This document shows positions 11,305-22,533 of a stretch of DNA of 64,000 nt, piece after piece (within the stretch, counting starts at the first letter, position 1; the number at the start of each line of letters is the position of its first letter). The stretch spans positions 1,656,342 through 1,720,341 of the forward strand of contig JAJEKV010000050.1 in assembly GCA_021234155.1 (NCBI GenBank), in the 5' to 3' direction. The notes below the pieces were generated by a model that was not told the DNA's origin, searched no databases, and saw only the letters and a program-made list of their open reading frames with translations. The translations under genes were made by a program, and so were the position numbers. The stretch is from Isoetes taiwanensis. Its lineage: Eukaryota > Streptophyta > Lycopodiopsida > Isoetales > Isoetaceae.

Positions 11305-11504
11305 TTGTGTGAATGAACCCGCTCCCTTCGTCGATGCCGGAGGGCTGGATAAATCAATATTTATTCTGCTAGCTGTGAACCGGGTAAGTATTCGCCTCAT
11401 CTATCTATTTGACACGTATCTTTGGGTTGCTCATCTTTTTCATCATTTTCTGTTTTTTATCTGTTGGTTCTTGAGCAGTGGAACCAATAGTGTGAAATGG
11501 TATG

Positions 11505-13651
11505 TAATGGCTAATTTGTGTCGCTTGCGTGTCTTTGGATGTGCTGCCTTTATGCTTATTCCCAAAGCAAATCGCAAGAAACTTGAGCATACCAGCAAGA
11601 AAATGATCTTTGTGGGTTTTTCTGACCAGTGCAAGCATGGTTATAGGCTGATTGATCCGGATACCAAGAAGCTTTGTGTTAGTCGCGATGTTATTTTTTA
11701 TGAAGATATTTCGGCATTTCAGCAAGGTTCAAAAACTCCTAATGTGGAATTTCTTGATATCTCTGCATGGATAACAGATGACGCCATAGCTTCCAATCCA
11801 TCAGGATTCGATTTACGATATTCCGGCTTGCGGCGGTTCCGGCACTGCGGCGGTCCCGCACTGCGGCGCTTACAAAGCACCCCGTTTCCCCGATCCGCGC
11901 ACGGATCTTGACACATCCGATCCGGGAGGAGATCTTGACCCATCTCGATCCGGAGGTGATTTTGATCATCCTGATCAAGGAGGAGTTGAAGAAGAACTTG
12001 ATCGAGGTAAAAGGAAACGTTTTCCTCCTCAAAGGTTTGCTTTCTATGCTGAAATTATGCCCAGCATTATGGAGTTTTGTGGTGCTGCTATTATCAGTGA
12101 ACCCACCAGCTATCGTGAAGCTATTTCATGTGCTGCGAAATGGATTCTATTGTTCAAAATGGCACTTGGGATTTGGTTCCTCTTCCTCATGATCGGAAGG
12201 TTGTTGGTAACAAATGGGTCTACAAATGCAAGCTCCATCCTGATGGCACCATCAACAACTATAAAGCACGCTTGGTTGCCTGGGGTTTCAGCCAAACAAT
12301 ATGGCATTGATTACTTGGAAACATTTTCTCCAGTGGTCAAGATGATGAGCATTCGCATTCTTCTTGCATTTGCTGCTCATTATAATCTTGAGGTTCATCA
12401 AACAGATGTCAAAACAGCATTTCTTAATGGCAAACTTGATGAAGAAATATATATATGAAGCAACCTCAGGGTTATGTCAAAGCTGGTGCTGAGCATTTAA
12501 TATGCAAATTGACGAAGGCACTTTATGGGTTAAAGCAAGCATCACGTGCTTGGTACAAGACCATAGATTCTTTCTTCAAAGACCAAGGATTCCAGCCCAT
12601 TGAGGCTGATTCTAATGTCTACATCCGTCGTCAAGGCAAGTTCTTACTCATCATTGCTTTGTATGTGGATGATTCCTTGCTCATAGGCAACAATAATGAG
12701 CACATTGCTGAATTCAAGACAAGGCTTGCTGCTAAGTTTCCAATAGTAGACTTGGGTGAAGCTCGCTATTGTTTGGGTTTGCAAATTGCAAGAGACCGAA
12801 CAAACGGGATTCTTCATATCTCTCAAAAGAAGTACATTGAAGAAATGCTTGAGCGCTTTGGCATGGCTGATTGCAATCCATCTAAAGTTCCTATGAATCC
12901 AGGTACTCTTCTCACTAAGAAAGATTGTCCACAATCGTCTTTGAACGCCTTTCTATGGCAAAAGTTCCATTTCGGCAATTGATTGGCAGCCTCATGTATT
13001 GCATGGTTTGCACCGGACGATATTGCATTTGTTGTTATAGCTCTCGGCCAATTTTCAGCGTATCCAGTCATAAGCAAAATGGCCAAGCACATTCTCTACT
13101 TAAAGGGTGCTAGCGATTATGGCCTTACATATCGCACAATAGTGATGCTTTTTCATTGTCGACATATAGTGATTCCTCACTTAGCAATGTGATAGACAAC
13201 TCGGTCCACATCCCAAGGCATTTGTTTTCTCGCTTGCCAATGCTACCATTGCTTGGATCGGTAAAGAAAGGGGCCATGTATCTCTTTCATCCAGCAGGCG
13301 GGTATGTTGCAAAGATCTACAGGCAGGCAGAAAATCATTAGTTTGAAGGACTTTCTTGTCGGCATTGGGTAACGCACTTCTGGACCAGCAAGGATGCTCA
13401 TGGATAACAAAGGTGGCATTGATTGGTGCTCCGCTGAAGTTCGACATCCAAAATCTAAGCATGTTCCCAAGCATTATCATTTTGTAAGGGACCTTGTGGC
13501 TGATAACCAGGTTCAGATTGAGCATGTTCCTACACGGGACAATACCGCAGATCTCTTGACTAAGCCTTTGGCTCGTGAGCTCTTTGAGCGACATCGACTT
13601 GGTATTGGTCTTGATAGATTCCAGATCTCATCTCCAGGAGGAGGAGATTGA
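11505..13651 (+). pseudogene. copia-2 pol fragment (integrase end, RT, RNase H) inside the CACTA
   Basis: It starts abruptly within the integrase C-terminal region (LRVFGCAAF...KLEHTSKKMIFVGFS). After a damaged linker (11750-12120) the RT follows in shifting frames: WVYKCKLHPDGT..YKARLVA, YLETFSPVVKMMSIRILLA, DVKTAFLNGKLDEEIY, LYGLKQASRAWY and YVDDSLLIG. A second block (13394-13651) has RNase H/C-terminal residues (HYHFVRDLVADNQVQIEHV, DLLTKPL). The RNase H core is damaged by several stops and shifts between 12950 and 13390. The 5' LTR, gag and most of integrase are absent. Confidence 0.85.
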
Positions 13652-13684
13652 GCATGGAGATGGTCACCTCTCATCAAGGAGGAG

Positions 13685-14023
13685 TGTCGAGATATATGAT
13701 ATCGAGATCACCATCTTGCTTCTAGACATGCTTGACAGCACTGACAGCACTCAGCACATAGGTGCTGACTATGTGTTGAATCAGCACTTCATCAGCACCT
13801 ACACCAGCCCATCCACTTGCTTTAATTAGCTACGGCACCTACTTGCCTTAATTAGTTACGGCATAATTATGTGTGGTTGGTAACGGGAGCAGTTATTATT
13901 TACTGCCCCTTTTTATATCTTGTATTCATACATACGTTCAATACAATTTCAATTTGCCTTTGTTTTGGGAGCTTGCGCTCTCGGATATTGGTGTGCATCC
14001 CCTTCTCTCCCTTTCTTGGTGCA
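13685..14023 (+). repeat. copia-2 3' LTR
   Basis: A purine tract (AAGGAGGAG) at about 13676-13684 precedes TGTCGAGATATATGATATCG; the unit ends GGTGCA at 14023, giving about 339 bp. It includes TTTTTATATCTTGTATTCATAC, which could serve as the promoter/polyadenylation region. The sequence immediately after belongs to the CACTA transposase tail. No 5' LTR is present in the window. Confidence 0.65.
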
Positions 14024-14035
14024 ACCTTGACAGTT

Positions 14036-14629
14036 AGGACTCATCCATCAGGATTTCCAGAAGTGGATTCTTCAAAGGTATTGGCTGAAATGAAGGAACC
14101 TTTTGTTTTTTCAAGTCAGGTCGAGCAGATATTTTTCCATGAGAATCCTAATGAGACAAACTGGTGGATTGTCATACATTGTCAACCAAGAGCTCGGCAT
14201 GTAATTGATCTATCTATAGCTGAAAATAATATGGAAGAGCTCTCCCATGACATTCATGCTAATGATGATGATGATGCTAATGATGATGATGCTGTTGATG
14301 AGGAGAGTGCATATACGAGAGAAGGTTATCTCGAAGGTGGTTTGCTTGAGGATGATACTGATGAACATGTTCCTTTAGAATCTCCATTCATAGAACTTTC
14401 ACAAAGAGAGGTAGTTGATAAAGAAGTGAATTATGTGCTCAGATCTCCATTCAATTCGCCAATTCACATTGCTGGACATAATGAGGATTATATGGAAGAC
14501 GAAGAGATTACCGAACATGCACATGATCCATCCGAAGCAATTAAAAATTTGGCTCTTTGTTTATATCTAGATGAGGATGAGATAGAGGATATTGAGAACG
14601 ATCTTAATGAAGTTGCCACATGTGATTAA
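14036..14629 (+). pseudogene. 3' end of CACTA transposase-like ORF
   Basis: From about 14036 the open frame encodes a block MKEPFVFSSQVEQIFFHEN followed by NWWIVIHCQPRARHVIDL and a long acidic tail (repeated D/E, NDDDDANDD). A V/I-rich 'plasma-like' block of the form PFVFASQVxQxFxxxDP followed by W.VV is typical of the C-terminal region of plant CACTA TNP2-type transposases. The upstream catalytic region is missing, replaced by the copia-2 fragment and its LTR. Strand and position just inside the right terminus agree with this. Identification rests on family resemblance only. Confidence 0.6.
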
Positions 14630-14639
14630 TCAACATTGT

Positions 14640-15271
14640 TAATCTTATTGCTATGACTACTATGGTATAGATCATTTGGTATTGAGTATTGTTTTTTATC
14701 TTCCTATAAATTTGCTCCCTTGTTCAAGTTGTCAGGTACCCTTCACCATTATCTATTCCCCTTCATCTGACCATGTCCAGATCAGTCTTTCTATCAAGTA
14801 ACATTCCTTAGTGCAATACTAAATCTTTAATGATATATGAATACCAAACTCAATTCTACTAATATATTAGATACAAATTGGATGGCATTATATTATAAAT
14901 CTCATAGAAATGTTATAATGATGGAGTTATAAATTTGTTAAAAAATTGTTGCAACAACCCACTTAAATTGCAATATAAAGTTGACAAAATGCTCCTCAAA
15001 GTTCCGTTAAAATATTAGATAAAATTTCGAATAATCGTTTGTTATAAGTCTTAAGAAAAAGTTGGCACAACTTAGCTTAAATATTGTTCAAAAGTTGTTG
15101 CAATGACCTACTTAACATGCGATAGAAAGTTGACAAAAGGAGGTCATTGCTTTGACAAAAGATTTGACACTATGCAGTAGACACAATGTTGACACAACAC
15201 AAGCACTTTGTGTCAAGATAGTAGTATTCGACACAAATTTGACACTACGTCTAGGACTTGTCACAAGGGTT
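14640..15271. repeat. CACTA right subterminal region, no gene
   Basis: AT-rich sequence whose last 180 bases are dense in TTGACAC/TTGACA and GTGTCAA motifs, mirroring the left end. Two diverged copies of an approximately 110-bp segment (AAAATTGTTGCAACAACCCACTTAAATTGC.. near 14942; CAAAAGTTGTTGCAATGACC near 15090) are present. No coding sequence. Confidence 0.6.
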
Positions 15272-15299
15272 GACACTATACCCCCATCCTCTTGTAGTG
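15272..15299 (-). repeat. CACTA right terminal inverted repeat
   Basis: The reverse complement reads CACTACAAGAGGATGGGGG then TATAGTGTC, matching the left terminus; it is followed by the duplicated AGT at 15300-15302. Confidence 0.9.
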
Positions 15300-15302
15300 A
15301 GT

Positions 15303-16269
15303 CAATCTCGACAAGACAAAAATTATGATGTTTGGCGTGAAGAAAAAACACGTTTTCAGATTAAAGATAAGGCCATTGAACATGTTCATAGCTATAAATA
15401 TTTGGGAATTGAGATAACAGAAAATTACAGATAGAATACAGCTGTAGATAAGAGGATTGTTGGTGGAAAGAAAGCTTTATACACAATGCAAGCTAAACGT
15501 AGAACAATTCAGCTGTGGGACTGGTCCATGCGGCTTCATTTATATCAAGCTTTAGTTATGCTTGTAATATTGTATGGATGCCAGATATGGGGACCGGGTT
15601 TAGCAAGGAAAAAATGGAAAAATATAGAAGCAGTCCAAAGGCGCTATCTAATGGATGAGCTACGAGTTAACCATATGCCATGATGCTTGAAGTTGGTATG
15701 TTGCTTTTGGAGGGAGAGGCAATCTATCAATACCTTATTTATGTTACCAGAGTTAAAGCCTTACCACATGAAAGGCTACCATATAAGGCAATGGAAGAAA
15801 GCAAGGAAAATGGGTGGTATCCAGATGGAGAATTACGGCTGCAAAGATGGAACATCAGTACGATATGCCATCACAAGAAGAAGCTATTCGGGACCTTGTC
15901 AGGACCAAAGTGATCGAGAGATTATGAGCCAACCCACAAGGCAAGATGGACTTTTACAGGCATGAAAGAAAGCCCATGGTTATGTACACAACACAACAAT
16001 ACTTGATAGACCATCTGCCTATGTCATCTAGACACTATATTTGTCAGATGAGGGTTAGCTCCCATCACCTACAAGTCAAGTATGGAAGGTGGCATAAATT
16101 ACCAAGGTTCAGTCGCATATATCAGATATGTCAGACAGGGGAAGTGGAGGACGAGCATCATGTTTTCCTTAGTTGTGCAGCTTATACATATGTAAGAGAG
16201 CGACACAAGATCCAGGAAACAGATTGTGTGAATATTTATACTTTTTTCAGTTGCCATCATGGAAGCTAG
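15303..16269 (+). pseudogene. LINE-A ORF2, part after the CACTA insertion
   Basis: The frame continues from 2694 through the NLDKTKIMMFG block and the post-RT region (YKYLGIEIT, LYGCQIWGPGL), followed by a Cys/His motif near 16120-16180 (CQTGEVEDEHHVFLSC), a standard ending of LINE ORF2. Stops occur near 15432 and 15681, and frames change near 15680 and 15940. The roughly 160 bases after it are the 3' UTR and CAATT tail. Confidence 0.8.
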
Positions 16270-16433
16270 CAAATTTCCTCACAGAAATGTTGCTTGTTCG
16301 TGATGCACAACTAAATAAGTAGCCTAGATCATAAGATTTTTTAAGAAGTGCATCTACTATGTAAACATTTCGTCTCCTAGACTGTAGGGTCTTTACAAGA
16401 TCGTGAATAATCAATTCAATTCAATTCAATTTT

Positions 16434-17776
16434 ATTACTCTCATCGATGAACCAAAGTTTATGCACTGAAATCTAAAAATCAAGCTTTTAAAGCATACAG
16501 AGACAGTATGAAGCAGAAGTAGAGAGGCAAACCGGAAAAAGGATTAAATGCCTAAGAACTGACAGAGGCGGAGAATTTATTTCGCGAGAATTTAAGAAAT
16601 ATTGTATAGCTCGTGGAATAAAAAGGCAAGTAACGTGCGGCTACACGCCGCAACAAAATGGAGTTGCAGAAAGGAAAAATAGGACCGTGCTCAATGCTGT
16701 GAGGGCAATGCTGAAATACACTGGGCTTCCAAATTACTTATGGGAGGAGGCATTGAAAACAGCAAATCTGATTCAAAATAAGCTGTTGTCAAGGAGCATA
16801 AGTGGCAATATACCTGACGAGCTATGATATGGTATCACACCATCATTTGAACGGTTCAGGGTATATGGTTATGCAGCATATGCTCACGTACCAGAAGAAC
16901 TTAGAAAAGAACTTGATATGAATGTTTTCTCATTGGTTATGATGAGGAAGCCAATGGCTTTAAGTTATTTGATCCTCAAAGGAGAAGGATAATTATAAGT
17001 AGAGATGTCTACTTTGATGAAAGCACCCTCTATAAAGCTAGAAAAGTGATGGTAAAACATGATACTGCTCAAAAAGAAGAAAGGAAAAACGTACCATATG
17101 ATTTTATAAATGATGAAGAGAATGAGAGGATGCAACATGAGACTGCTGATACACATGTGATTGATGTACATAATCGAATTGAGGATCAGCCTGAGCAGCA
17201 TCAGATATAACGTGGAAGAGGTCACAAGCAGAAATACTAAAAGATGAACTTAAGGAAAATCCAGAAGTATATGGAAGAGATAGTACAGGTAGAAGTAGGA
17301 AAATGAAAGGTCAAGCTGATATTGAAACAGTGATGGCCATTTTAGAACCCAATATTCCCGCAAACTATGATGAAGCAACTTCAAGCTATGATGCAGATAA
17401 CTGGAAGGCAGCTATGGACGAAGAAATAAATTCTTTCAAAAGAAATGGCACCTATGAGTTAGTGGAGAAGCCTGCAAACAAGAATATTGTAGACAATAAG
17501 TGGATTTACAAGTTAAAGATAGGACCAGATGGACAAACTCAAAAGTACAAGGCAAGGCTGGTAGCTAAAGGATTTCTCAAATAAGAGGTATAGATTATGA
17601 CGAAACCTTTTCTCCTATAGTAAAACTAACCAGTCTAAGAGTTTTATTAGCTTTTGCAAATGCTAAAGATCTTGAGATTCATCATATGGATGTAAGTACA
17701 GCCTTTTTAGATGCAAAATTAGAATATATATATATTAGAAGAGAAGATATTTATGAAACAAGCGCCAGGATATGAA
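16434..17776 (+). pseudogene. copia-1 integrase continuation and RT start
   Basis: The frame resumes in the integrase core (CLRTDRGGEF, with catalytic Asp and downstream CGYTPQQNGVAERKNRT), runs through LPNYLWEEALKTAN, and has stops near 16825 and 17206. The RT begins at about 17320 (NWKAAMDEEINSF, NIVDNKWIYKLK, YKARLVAKGF), shifts frame by one base near 17580, and continues (DYDETFSP, HHMDVSTAFLDAKLE). A TATA microsatellite expansion near 17726 disrupts the next box. It is cut at about 17776 by a second insertion. Confidence 0.8.
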
Positions 17777-17985
17777 ATATGTAGCATAATAACAGGGGGT
17801 TTCCCTTGTATTTTTGTACCTTTTTCCCTATGGTTTTCATATGATTATTTGTCGTATTTCATGGGACATACTAATGCGTATATCTAGAGTGCGCATACGC
17901 TCTAATAAATTTTCATCACATTTTTCAATGGTTAACCCCTTGAACATGCAATATTTTGATATTTTAGGGTTATTATGCTAGATAT
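17777..17985. repeat. MITE-like unit with TATCTAGCATAATAAC termini
   Basis: It starts ATATGTAGCATAATAACAGG and ends with the inverse, GGTTATTATGCTAGATAT; about 209 bp, AT-rich, no ORF. The same terminus occurs at 19689 and, inverted, at 60783-60798. Confidence 0.55.
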
Positions 17986-19396
17986 TTACATGCAAGGATC
18001 GTTGACCATGAGGTTAGGGTTTTCTGTTGCTATCAGCGAAGAAGCGGCCGCATCCAGAAGCAGCAGTTCTTCTTTACAGGCACAATCTGACCAGTGCCAT
18101 ATCCAATCTTCTATTTGCAAGAATCATCCCTAATGTTTCAGAGTTCTGGAGGCTGGCGATACAACAGGGATGGTGTAACCGAGATATTACAGATTCTCTG
18201 ATCAATCCTGCTTAAGCTCTGCCACTCAAACTCCAGGGGTTGCAAATGCTTTTACAGGCCAAAAGAGATCCAGGACCTCTTTCTGCTAGTGTGGCGAATC
18301 AAGATGTTCATCAATTTCTAAAGGGATCATCAATCGGGCAAGGACTGGCACTCTCATCATCGTCGTCAGAAACGGGATAGTTTCTTCTTCATTCGGGTTC
18401 CATAGTCTGGCGAATCCTTCAATGCTCTAATTTTTGGTCCATGTGCTTACTGAGTTTGATGAAGGAAAACGAAGTTGCAGAAGACGTCTAGAAGGACACA
18501 ATCAAAGGAGGAGGAAGCCTCCCCAAGAAGCATTCCCTGTTGGAAGTTGTTCCTTATTTTCGGGTTAGTATAATCTAGATTGTGTTTCTTTCGGTTTGCT
18601 TAATCCAAGTTAACAAACCAGATATGAGCTTCTTGGTAACGTAAGACCGAGAGAGGAGCTCATATTTTGGGTGGATGGATCATGCTTCATCCCAACTCAC
18701 GAGGAAATTCACCATCCTAACGTGCTCCAAAGAATTGAAGGATGTTCTTGGGCCGAATGGCCAGCCATTATTATCTGCAATATACTAGTGTGGAAACATA
18801 CAACGAGATGCTAAAACAAAGATATGAGTGATAGCGAGGTAAGTATTCTCGCTTAAATCACATCCTTTCAATGCTTGAACTGGGGTATGTTATTTATGTC
18901 ATCTTTTCTGTTTTAACAGTTGTTCAAGCTAATTTCCCTCCTCCGAGTTTGAGAATATAATTGTGAGGGAAGAGGAGCAAAGGGAGCTTTAACCTATTGC
19001 ATGGTGTCTCATCCCACTTGAGATTTCTAGCAAAAGGAAGATAAATACACTAAAATTAACATCCTTATTCAAGTATGCATCAAGTTGCTTAAATGGTATT
19101 AGGTGTTCTAGGGGAGAAATATCATTTCATATAAAAAGGTCATCCGCTAAGTTCACGTTATTTTGCTGCGTTCATTCTTTTTGTATTTTATCTCGTGCAG
19201 AAAAGCCTTAATGTATTATAACTGCATCTGTTGCTTGGAAATTCAAAGTGTATCTAAAGAGAGGACTAGAGACTGATGTATGTGGGCATCTAAGGCAGAT
19301 ATTCATATATTCTGGGCAGGCAATTATGAGAGCAGGTCACGTTCTCATTAGGGCTGCTACACTCTCTTGATCAAAAGACACGTTCATATGGCTACG

Positions 19397-19549
19397 AATG
19401 TGGAGGTATAGCTACGAATCATATGGACGTTTTCATTGAGGAGTATATTTTGATGAATATGCTATTTGAAATTAGTGTGGGGAAGCTGACTACGTGGAAT
19501 ATGGAATTTAAAGCTGCAGAACTATGATTCGTAGCTATACCTCCACATT
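19397..19549. repeat. Perfect 26-bp inverted repeat, 101-bp spacer
   Basis: 19397-19422 (AATGTGGAGGTATAGCTACG...) is the exact reverse complement of 19524-19549. Half of the motif (GCTACGAAT) also occurs directly repeated at 19391. It could be a tiny foldback element. Confidence 0.75.
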
Positions 19550-19880
19550 GGCATTGTGGTGTACATAGTTTATATGCATATTAAAGATATAGGTTGTCAG
19601 GTAACTGAATTTCAACATGCATGTTTTAAGATATTTTTTTTCTTTAGATGTGTGCTCGCAATTCTTGGAGTGTGTAATCCTACTATAAATATCTAGCATA
19701 ATAACAAGGGTGTCCCTGTTTTTATGCTAGAAATTCCCATTTGATCCCATCAAAACCCCTTATGCTAGTTTGTGTACACGTTTTCGTTTGCATTGTTTTT
19801 ATGATTTTTATATTCTGTAGGCCCTAAACTTTTTGTTTGTTCTTCACAGATCTCACAAACATATAACAATATATAACAAA

Positions 19881-20629
19881 TATACAATGATTATATGACT
19901 TTCTTTTTTGTTTAGATGCTAGATATTCACTAAGGGAGTTTGGACTGTTGTATACGTTGCTCGTTTGTTTATTTGGTTTTGTTTTCTTTTGTTAGGGCCC
20001 GAAGGGCCAAAAAAAAATTTTTAGTATAACTACCAACACATAACTACCATTAACATTAATTAATACAAACCATTGCATTCCACACTTAAAAATAAAATTC
20101 CCCCTTAAACCCCCTTTGGTTTGGGTGCATATTCACACGGGGGGTGACGTAGGGCGGCGAGAGCCCCTAAAATCATGTTATACATGTACAAAATCAACAC
20201 TATAAAGTACATTGTCTCAAATCTTATAGTATTTTGTAAACTATGTTATACAGTATACCAAAACTTGTACTGGCATACCCCACAAACGAGGATCTCTATG
20301 TACGGTTTAGATCGAGGAATAAAAGGCATATATGCTCATCCAACAGCTCTCGATGCCCGGAGTCACTCCCCGTGTGAATATGCACCCAAACCAAAGGGGG
20401 CTTAAGGGGGAATTTTATTTTTAAGTGTGGAATGCAATGGTTTGTATTAATTAATGTTAATGGTAGTTATGTGTTGGTAGTTATACTAAAAAAATTTTTT
20501 TGGCCCTTCGGGCCCTAACAAAAGAAAACAAAACCAAATAAACAAACGAGCAATGTATACAACAGTCCAAACTCCCTTAGTGAATATCTAGCATCTAAAC
20601 AAAAAAGAAAGTCATATAATCATTGTATA
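19881..20629. repeat. Large palindrome (foldback element), arms about 285 bp
   Basis: 19881-20165 and 20347-20629 are near-perfect reverse complements (for example TATACAATGATTATATGAC at both outer ends, and GGGCCCGAAGGGCC with its inverse). The spacer is about 180 bp. The inner arm ends diverge slightly (GTGACGTAGGGCGGCGAG versus GTGACTCCGGGCATCGAG). Its right end is the junction with copia-1. Confidence 0.85.
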
Positions 20630-21726
20630 GATGCATGGATGCTTATTTGTTGAAAAAAGGATTTGCTAAGTTGCAAACAGATGGAAATTTGTATGTAATT
20701 CATTAGGAACAAGAATATTGCATAATCGCACTGTATGTAGATGACTGCTTGAATTTCTGCAAGAATATTCTTAAAGCAAATTTCAAAATGACTGATCTCG
20801 GAGAACTAAAGAGATTCCTTGATTGAGGTGACCAGAAATAGGAAGGAGAAGAAGCTCTTGCTTACTCAAACGTCGAACATATATGCCATGCTGAAAAGAT
20901 TTGGAATGTATGATTGCAAACAAGTAGCGACTCCAATGGTACCCGGTTATAAGCTTTCTGCAGACATGTGTCCAAAATTGCGGCATGAAGTAGAGGAAAT
21001 GATAATTACATCATACAAAGAACCAATAGGCTATTTACTATATGTTTGGAACAGTACTAGACCTGACATTTCGTTTATTGTAAGCCTACTTAGCAGATAT
21101 TGTTCAAATCCTGGCGAGCAGGATTGGATCGCTGCAAAAAGGACATTCAGGTTCTTAAAGGGAACAACAGAAGAAGGTATATGCTCTAGAAATGATGATA
21201 TCACATTAAAGGCATTCTCTGATGCAGATTGGGGGGATGCCTTGATATTAGGAAATCAACTTCTGGTTTTTCACTCTTGTTAGGAGGAGTTGCTGTAGTT
21301 TGGAAGAGTAAAAAACAAACTATTGTGGCGATGTCGTCTGCAGAAGCAGAGTATGGAGCAGCAGCATTGGCAGCTAAGGAAATAATATAGACCAGAAGGT
21401 TATTTGAAGAGCTTGGAGCGGAACGAAGGAAACCTACAGCTTTATTGTGTGATAGTGTTAGATGTGTAGCTATTTGCAAGAACCCTGTTCTACATCAAAG
21501 AACAAAACACAAAGAACTTCATATGCATTTTATCCGAGACATGGTGGCGAGAAATTATATTGCATTTCAATATATAAACACGCAATTCCAAGTAGCAGAC
21601 ATTCTTACTAAAGCTTTGCCACAATCAAAGCATCTCCAGTTCAAGGAATCATTGGGAGTTATAGACAGAACAAAACTGTTTTTATCACATGCAAACTGCA
21701 GCTCACTTATAGTAAGGGGGTTTTGA
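20630..21726 (+). pseudogene. copia-1 RT end and RNase H
   Basis: Frames carry KLQTDGNLYVIH, ALYVDDCL (catalytic DD retained, but several residues after it deleted), LGELKRFL, LTQTSNIYAMLKRFGM, NSTRPDISF, the RNase H boxes FSDADWG and SSAEAEY, and the C-terminal KHKELHMHFIRDMV...VADILTKALP. Stops at about 20704, 20823 and 21388 and a frameshift near 21235 make it non-functional. Confidence 0.85.
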
Positions 21727-21828
21727 TTCAAAAGATACTTGAAAGGCAAATTCAAGTATTAGAGTTGAAAAACAACAAGGGAATGAAAAAAACCCCTACA
21801 AGGAAAAACAAGGAATGAAAGGGGAAAA

Positions 21829-22197
21829 TGAAGTATCAAGATCTTAAGTTTAGTGGTCATTTCCTTGTTGTTTATTTCCTTATGTTAGTTAACCATAGGT
21901 ATTCATCTGGCAACCAAATTTGACAGGGCTGAAATTGTTACAGAAAAAGTAGCAATGAAATGAGGTCGGTTGATCCTAAACAGGATCGATCTTATCACAA
22001 ATGAAGAAGTAACAGAGAAATAGATGAAATCGGCAATGCCTTGGATGTAATCGGCTGCTTTGCTTTACAGGTCCATGCTGTGCGTTGAATATAAGTTCAA
22101 TGGTTCGTTATCTTATAACTGATGGTATAAGTTCAATGTGTTCGTTATTGCATAGGTAAACCTTATAGGAGTAACTAAGGATTTACAAATTGAAACA
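21829..22197 (+). repeat. copia-1 3' LTR
   Basis: A purine tract AAAGGGGAAAA (about 21818-21828) is followed by TGAAG, a likely LTR start; an alternative start is TGTTAG at 21883. The end at 22197 (GAAACA) is fixed by identity to the 5' LTR end at 126. Confidence 0.7.
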
Positions 22198-22533
22198 ATA
22201 CTCCAGACCACACGACGTGCCAAAGTTGTAAATGCACGTTGTGTGTGAACAGATGATGTTGTTGTAAGAAACAAGCCTTGGAAGGTCCAGATGATCACTG
22301 TCGCGATCTTCTCGATTAGTTTAGTCTTGCAATACAAAATTGACAAAAGATGTGCACAACATAGAAGACAGTGAATGTGGAGAATAATAGGTAGTACAAA
22401 AGAATATATTATGGGATGAACAATGTGGCCATAGGCCGATAGTACATTATATGTTCCACAGTTTCCAAATACACGAAGCAGATGCAGGTGAAAAGAACAA
22501 GCAGAAAGGCTAAACAGCATTGTGATGGCGATT
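22198..22533. other. Intergenic, 3' flank of the methyltransferase-like gene
   Basis: No coding sequence or element recognised. It follows directly on the stop codon of the minus-strand gene at 22534 and probably holds its 3' UTR. Confidence 0.5.

Larger units (their letters stand above)
2695..15299 (+). mobile_element. CACTA (En/Spm-like) DNA transposon carrying captured host gene sequence
   Basis: Terminal inverted repeats start CACTACAAGAG at both ends (2695-2723 and complement of 15272-15299) and run into a shared TATAGTGTC. The 3-bp target duplication AGT is at 2692-2694 and 15300-15302, as expected for CACTA elements. Subterminal regions are rich in TTGACAC/GTGTCAA motifs on both strands. 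Cargo, left to right, is an SRF kinase gene fragment (minus) split by LINE-B, tandem repeats, a probable LTR insert, a copia fragment, and the 3' end of a transposase-like ORF. The transposase core is absent, so movement would need a helper element. Confidence 0.92.
1660..16428 (+). mobile_element. LINE-A: 5'-truncated non-LTR retrotransposon inserted in copia-1 integrase
   Basis: It is flanked by the target-site duplication ATTTT (1655-1659 and 16429-16433) and ends in a short tandem tail of CAATT units (16411-16428). Removing it rejoins the copia integrase frame exactly. It starts inside the region upstream of the RT, so it was 5'-truncated at insertion. It is itself split by the CACTA transposon at 2695-15299. 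Confidence 0.85.
17777..20629. mobile_element. Composite insertion interrupting copia-1 RT; no recognisable protein
   Basis: Copia RT coding stops after the APGYE-type box and resumes at 20630, with about 30 codons of RT missing between. The insert contains a small terminal-inverted-repeat unit (17777-17985), about 1.4 kb with no recognisable coding sequence (18000-19390), a perfect 26-bp inverted repeat (19397-19549), a second related small unit (19689-19926), and a large palindrome (19881-20629). It is probably several non-autonomous DNA elements. No target duplication was found. Confidence 0.6.
1..22197 (+). mobile_element. copia-1: Ty1/copia LTR retrotransposon, host of nested insertions
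   Basis: The last 126 bases of a 5' LTR at the left edge match 22085-22197, so both ends of one element are recognised. Order is PBS, gag with zinc knuckles, GAG-pre-integrase, integrase, RT and RNase H, typical of copia. Coding sequence is split into three blocks: 154-1659, 16434-17776 and 20630-21726. The LTR ends are nearly identical (the 5' copy carries a short duplication), suggesting a fairly recent element, although it holds several later insertions. The protease region is missing and several stops and frameshifts are present, so this copy is not autonomous. Confidence 0.9.
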
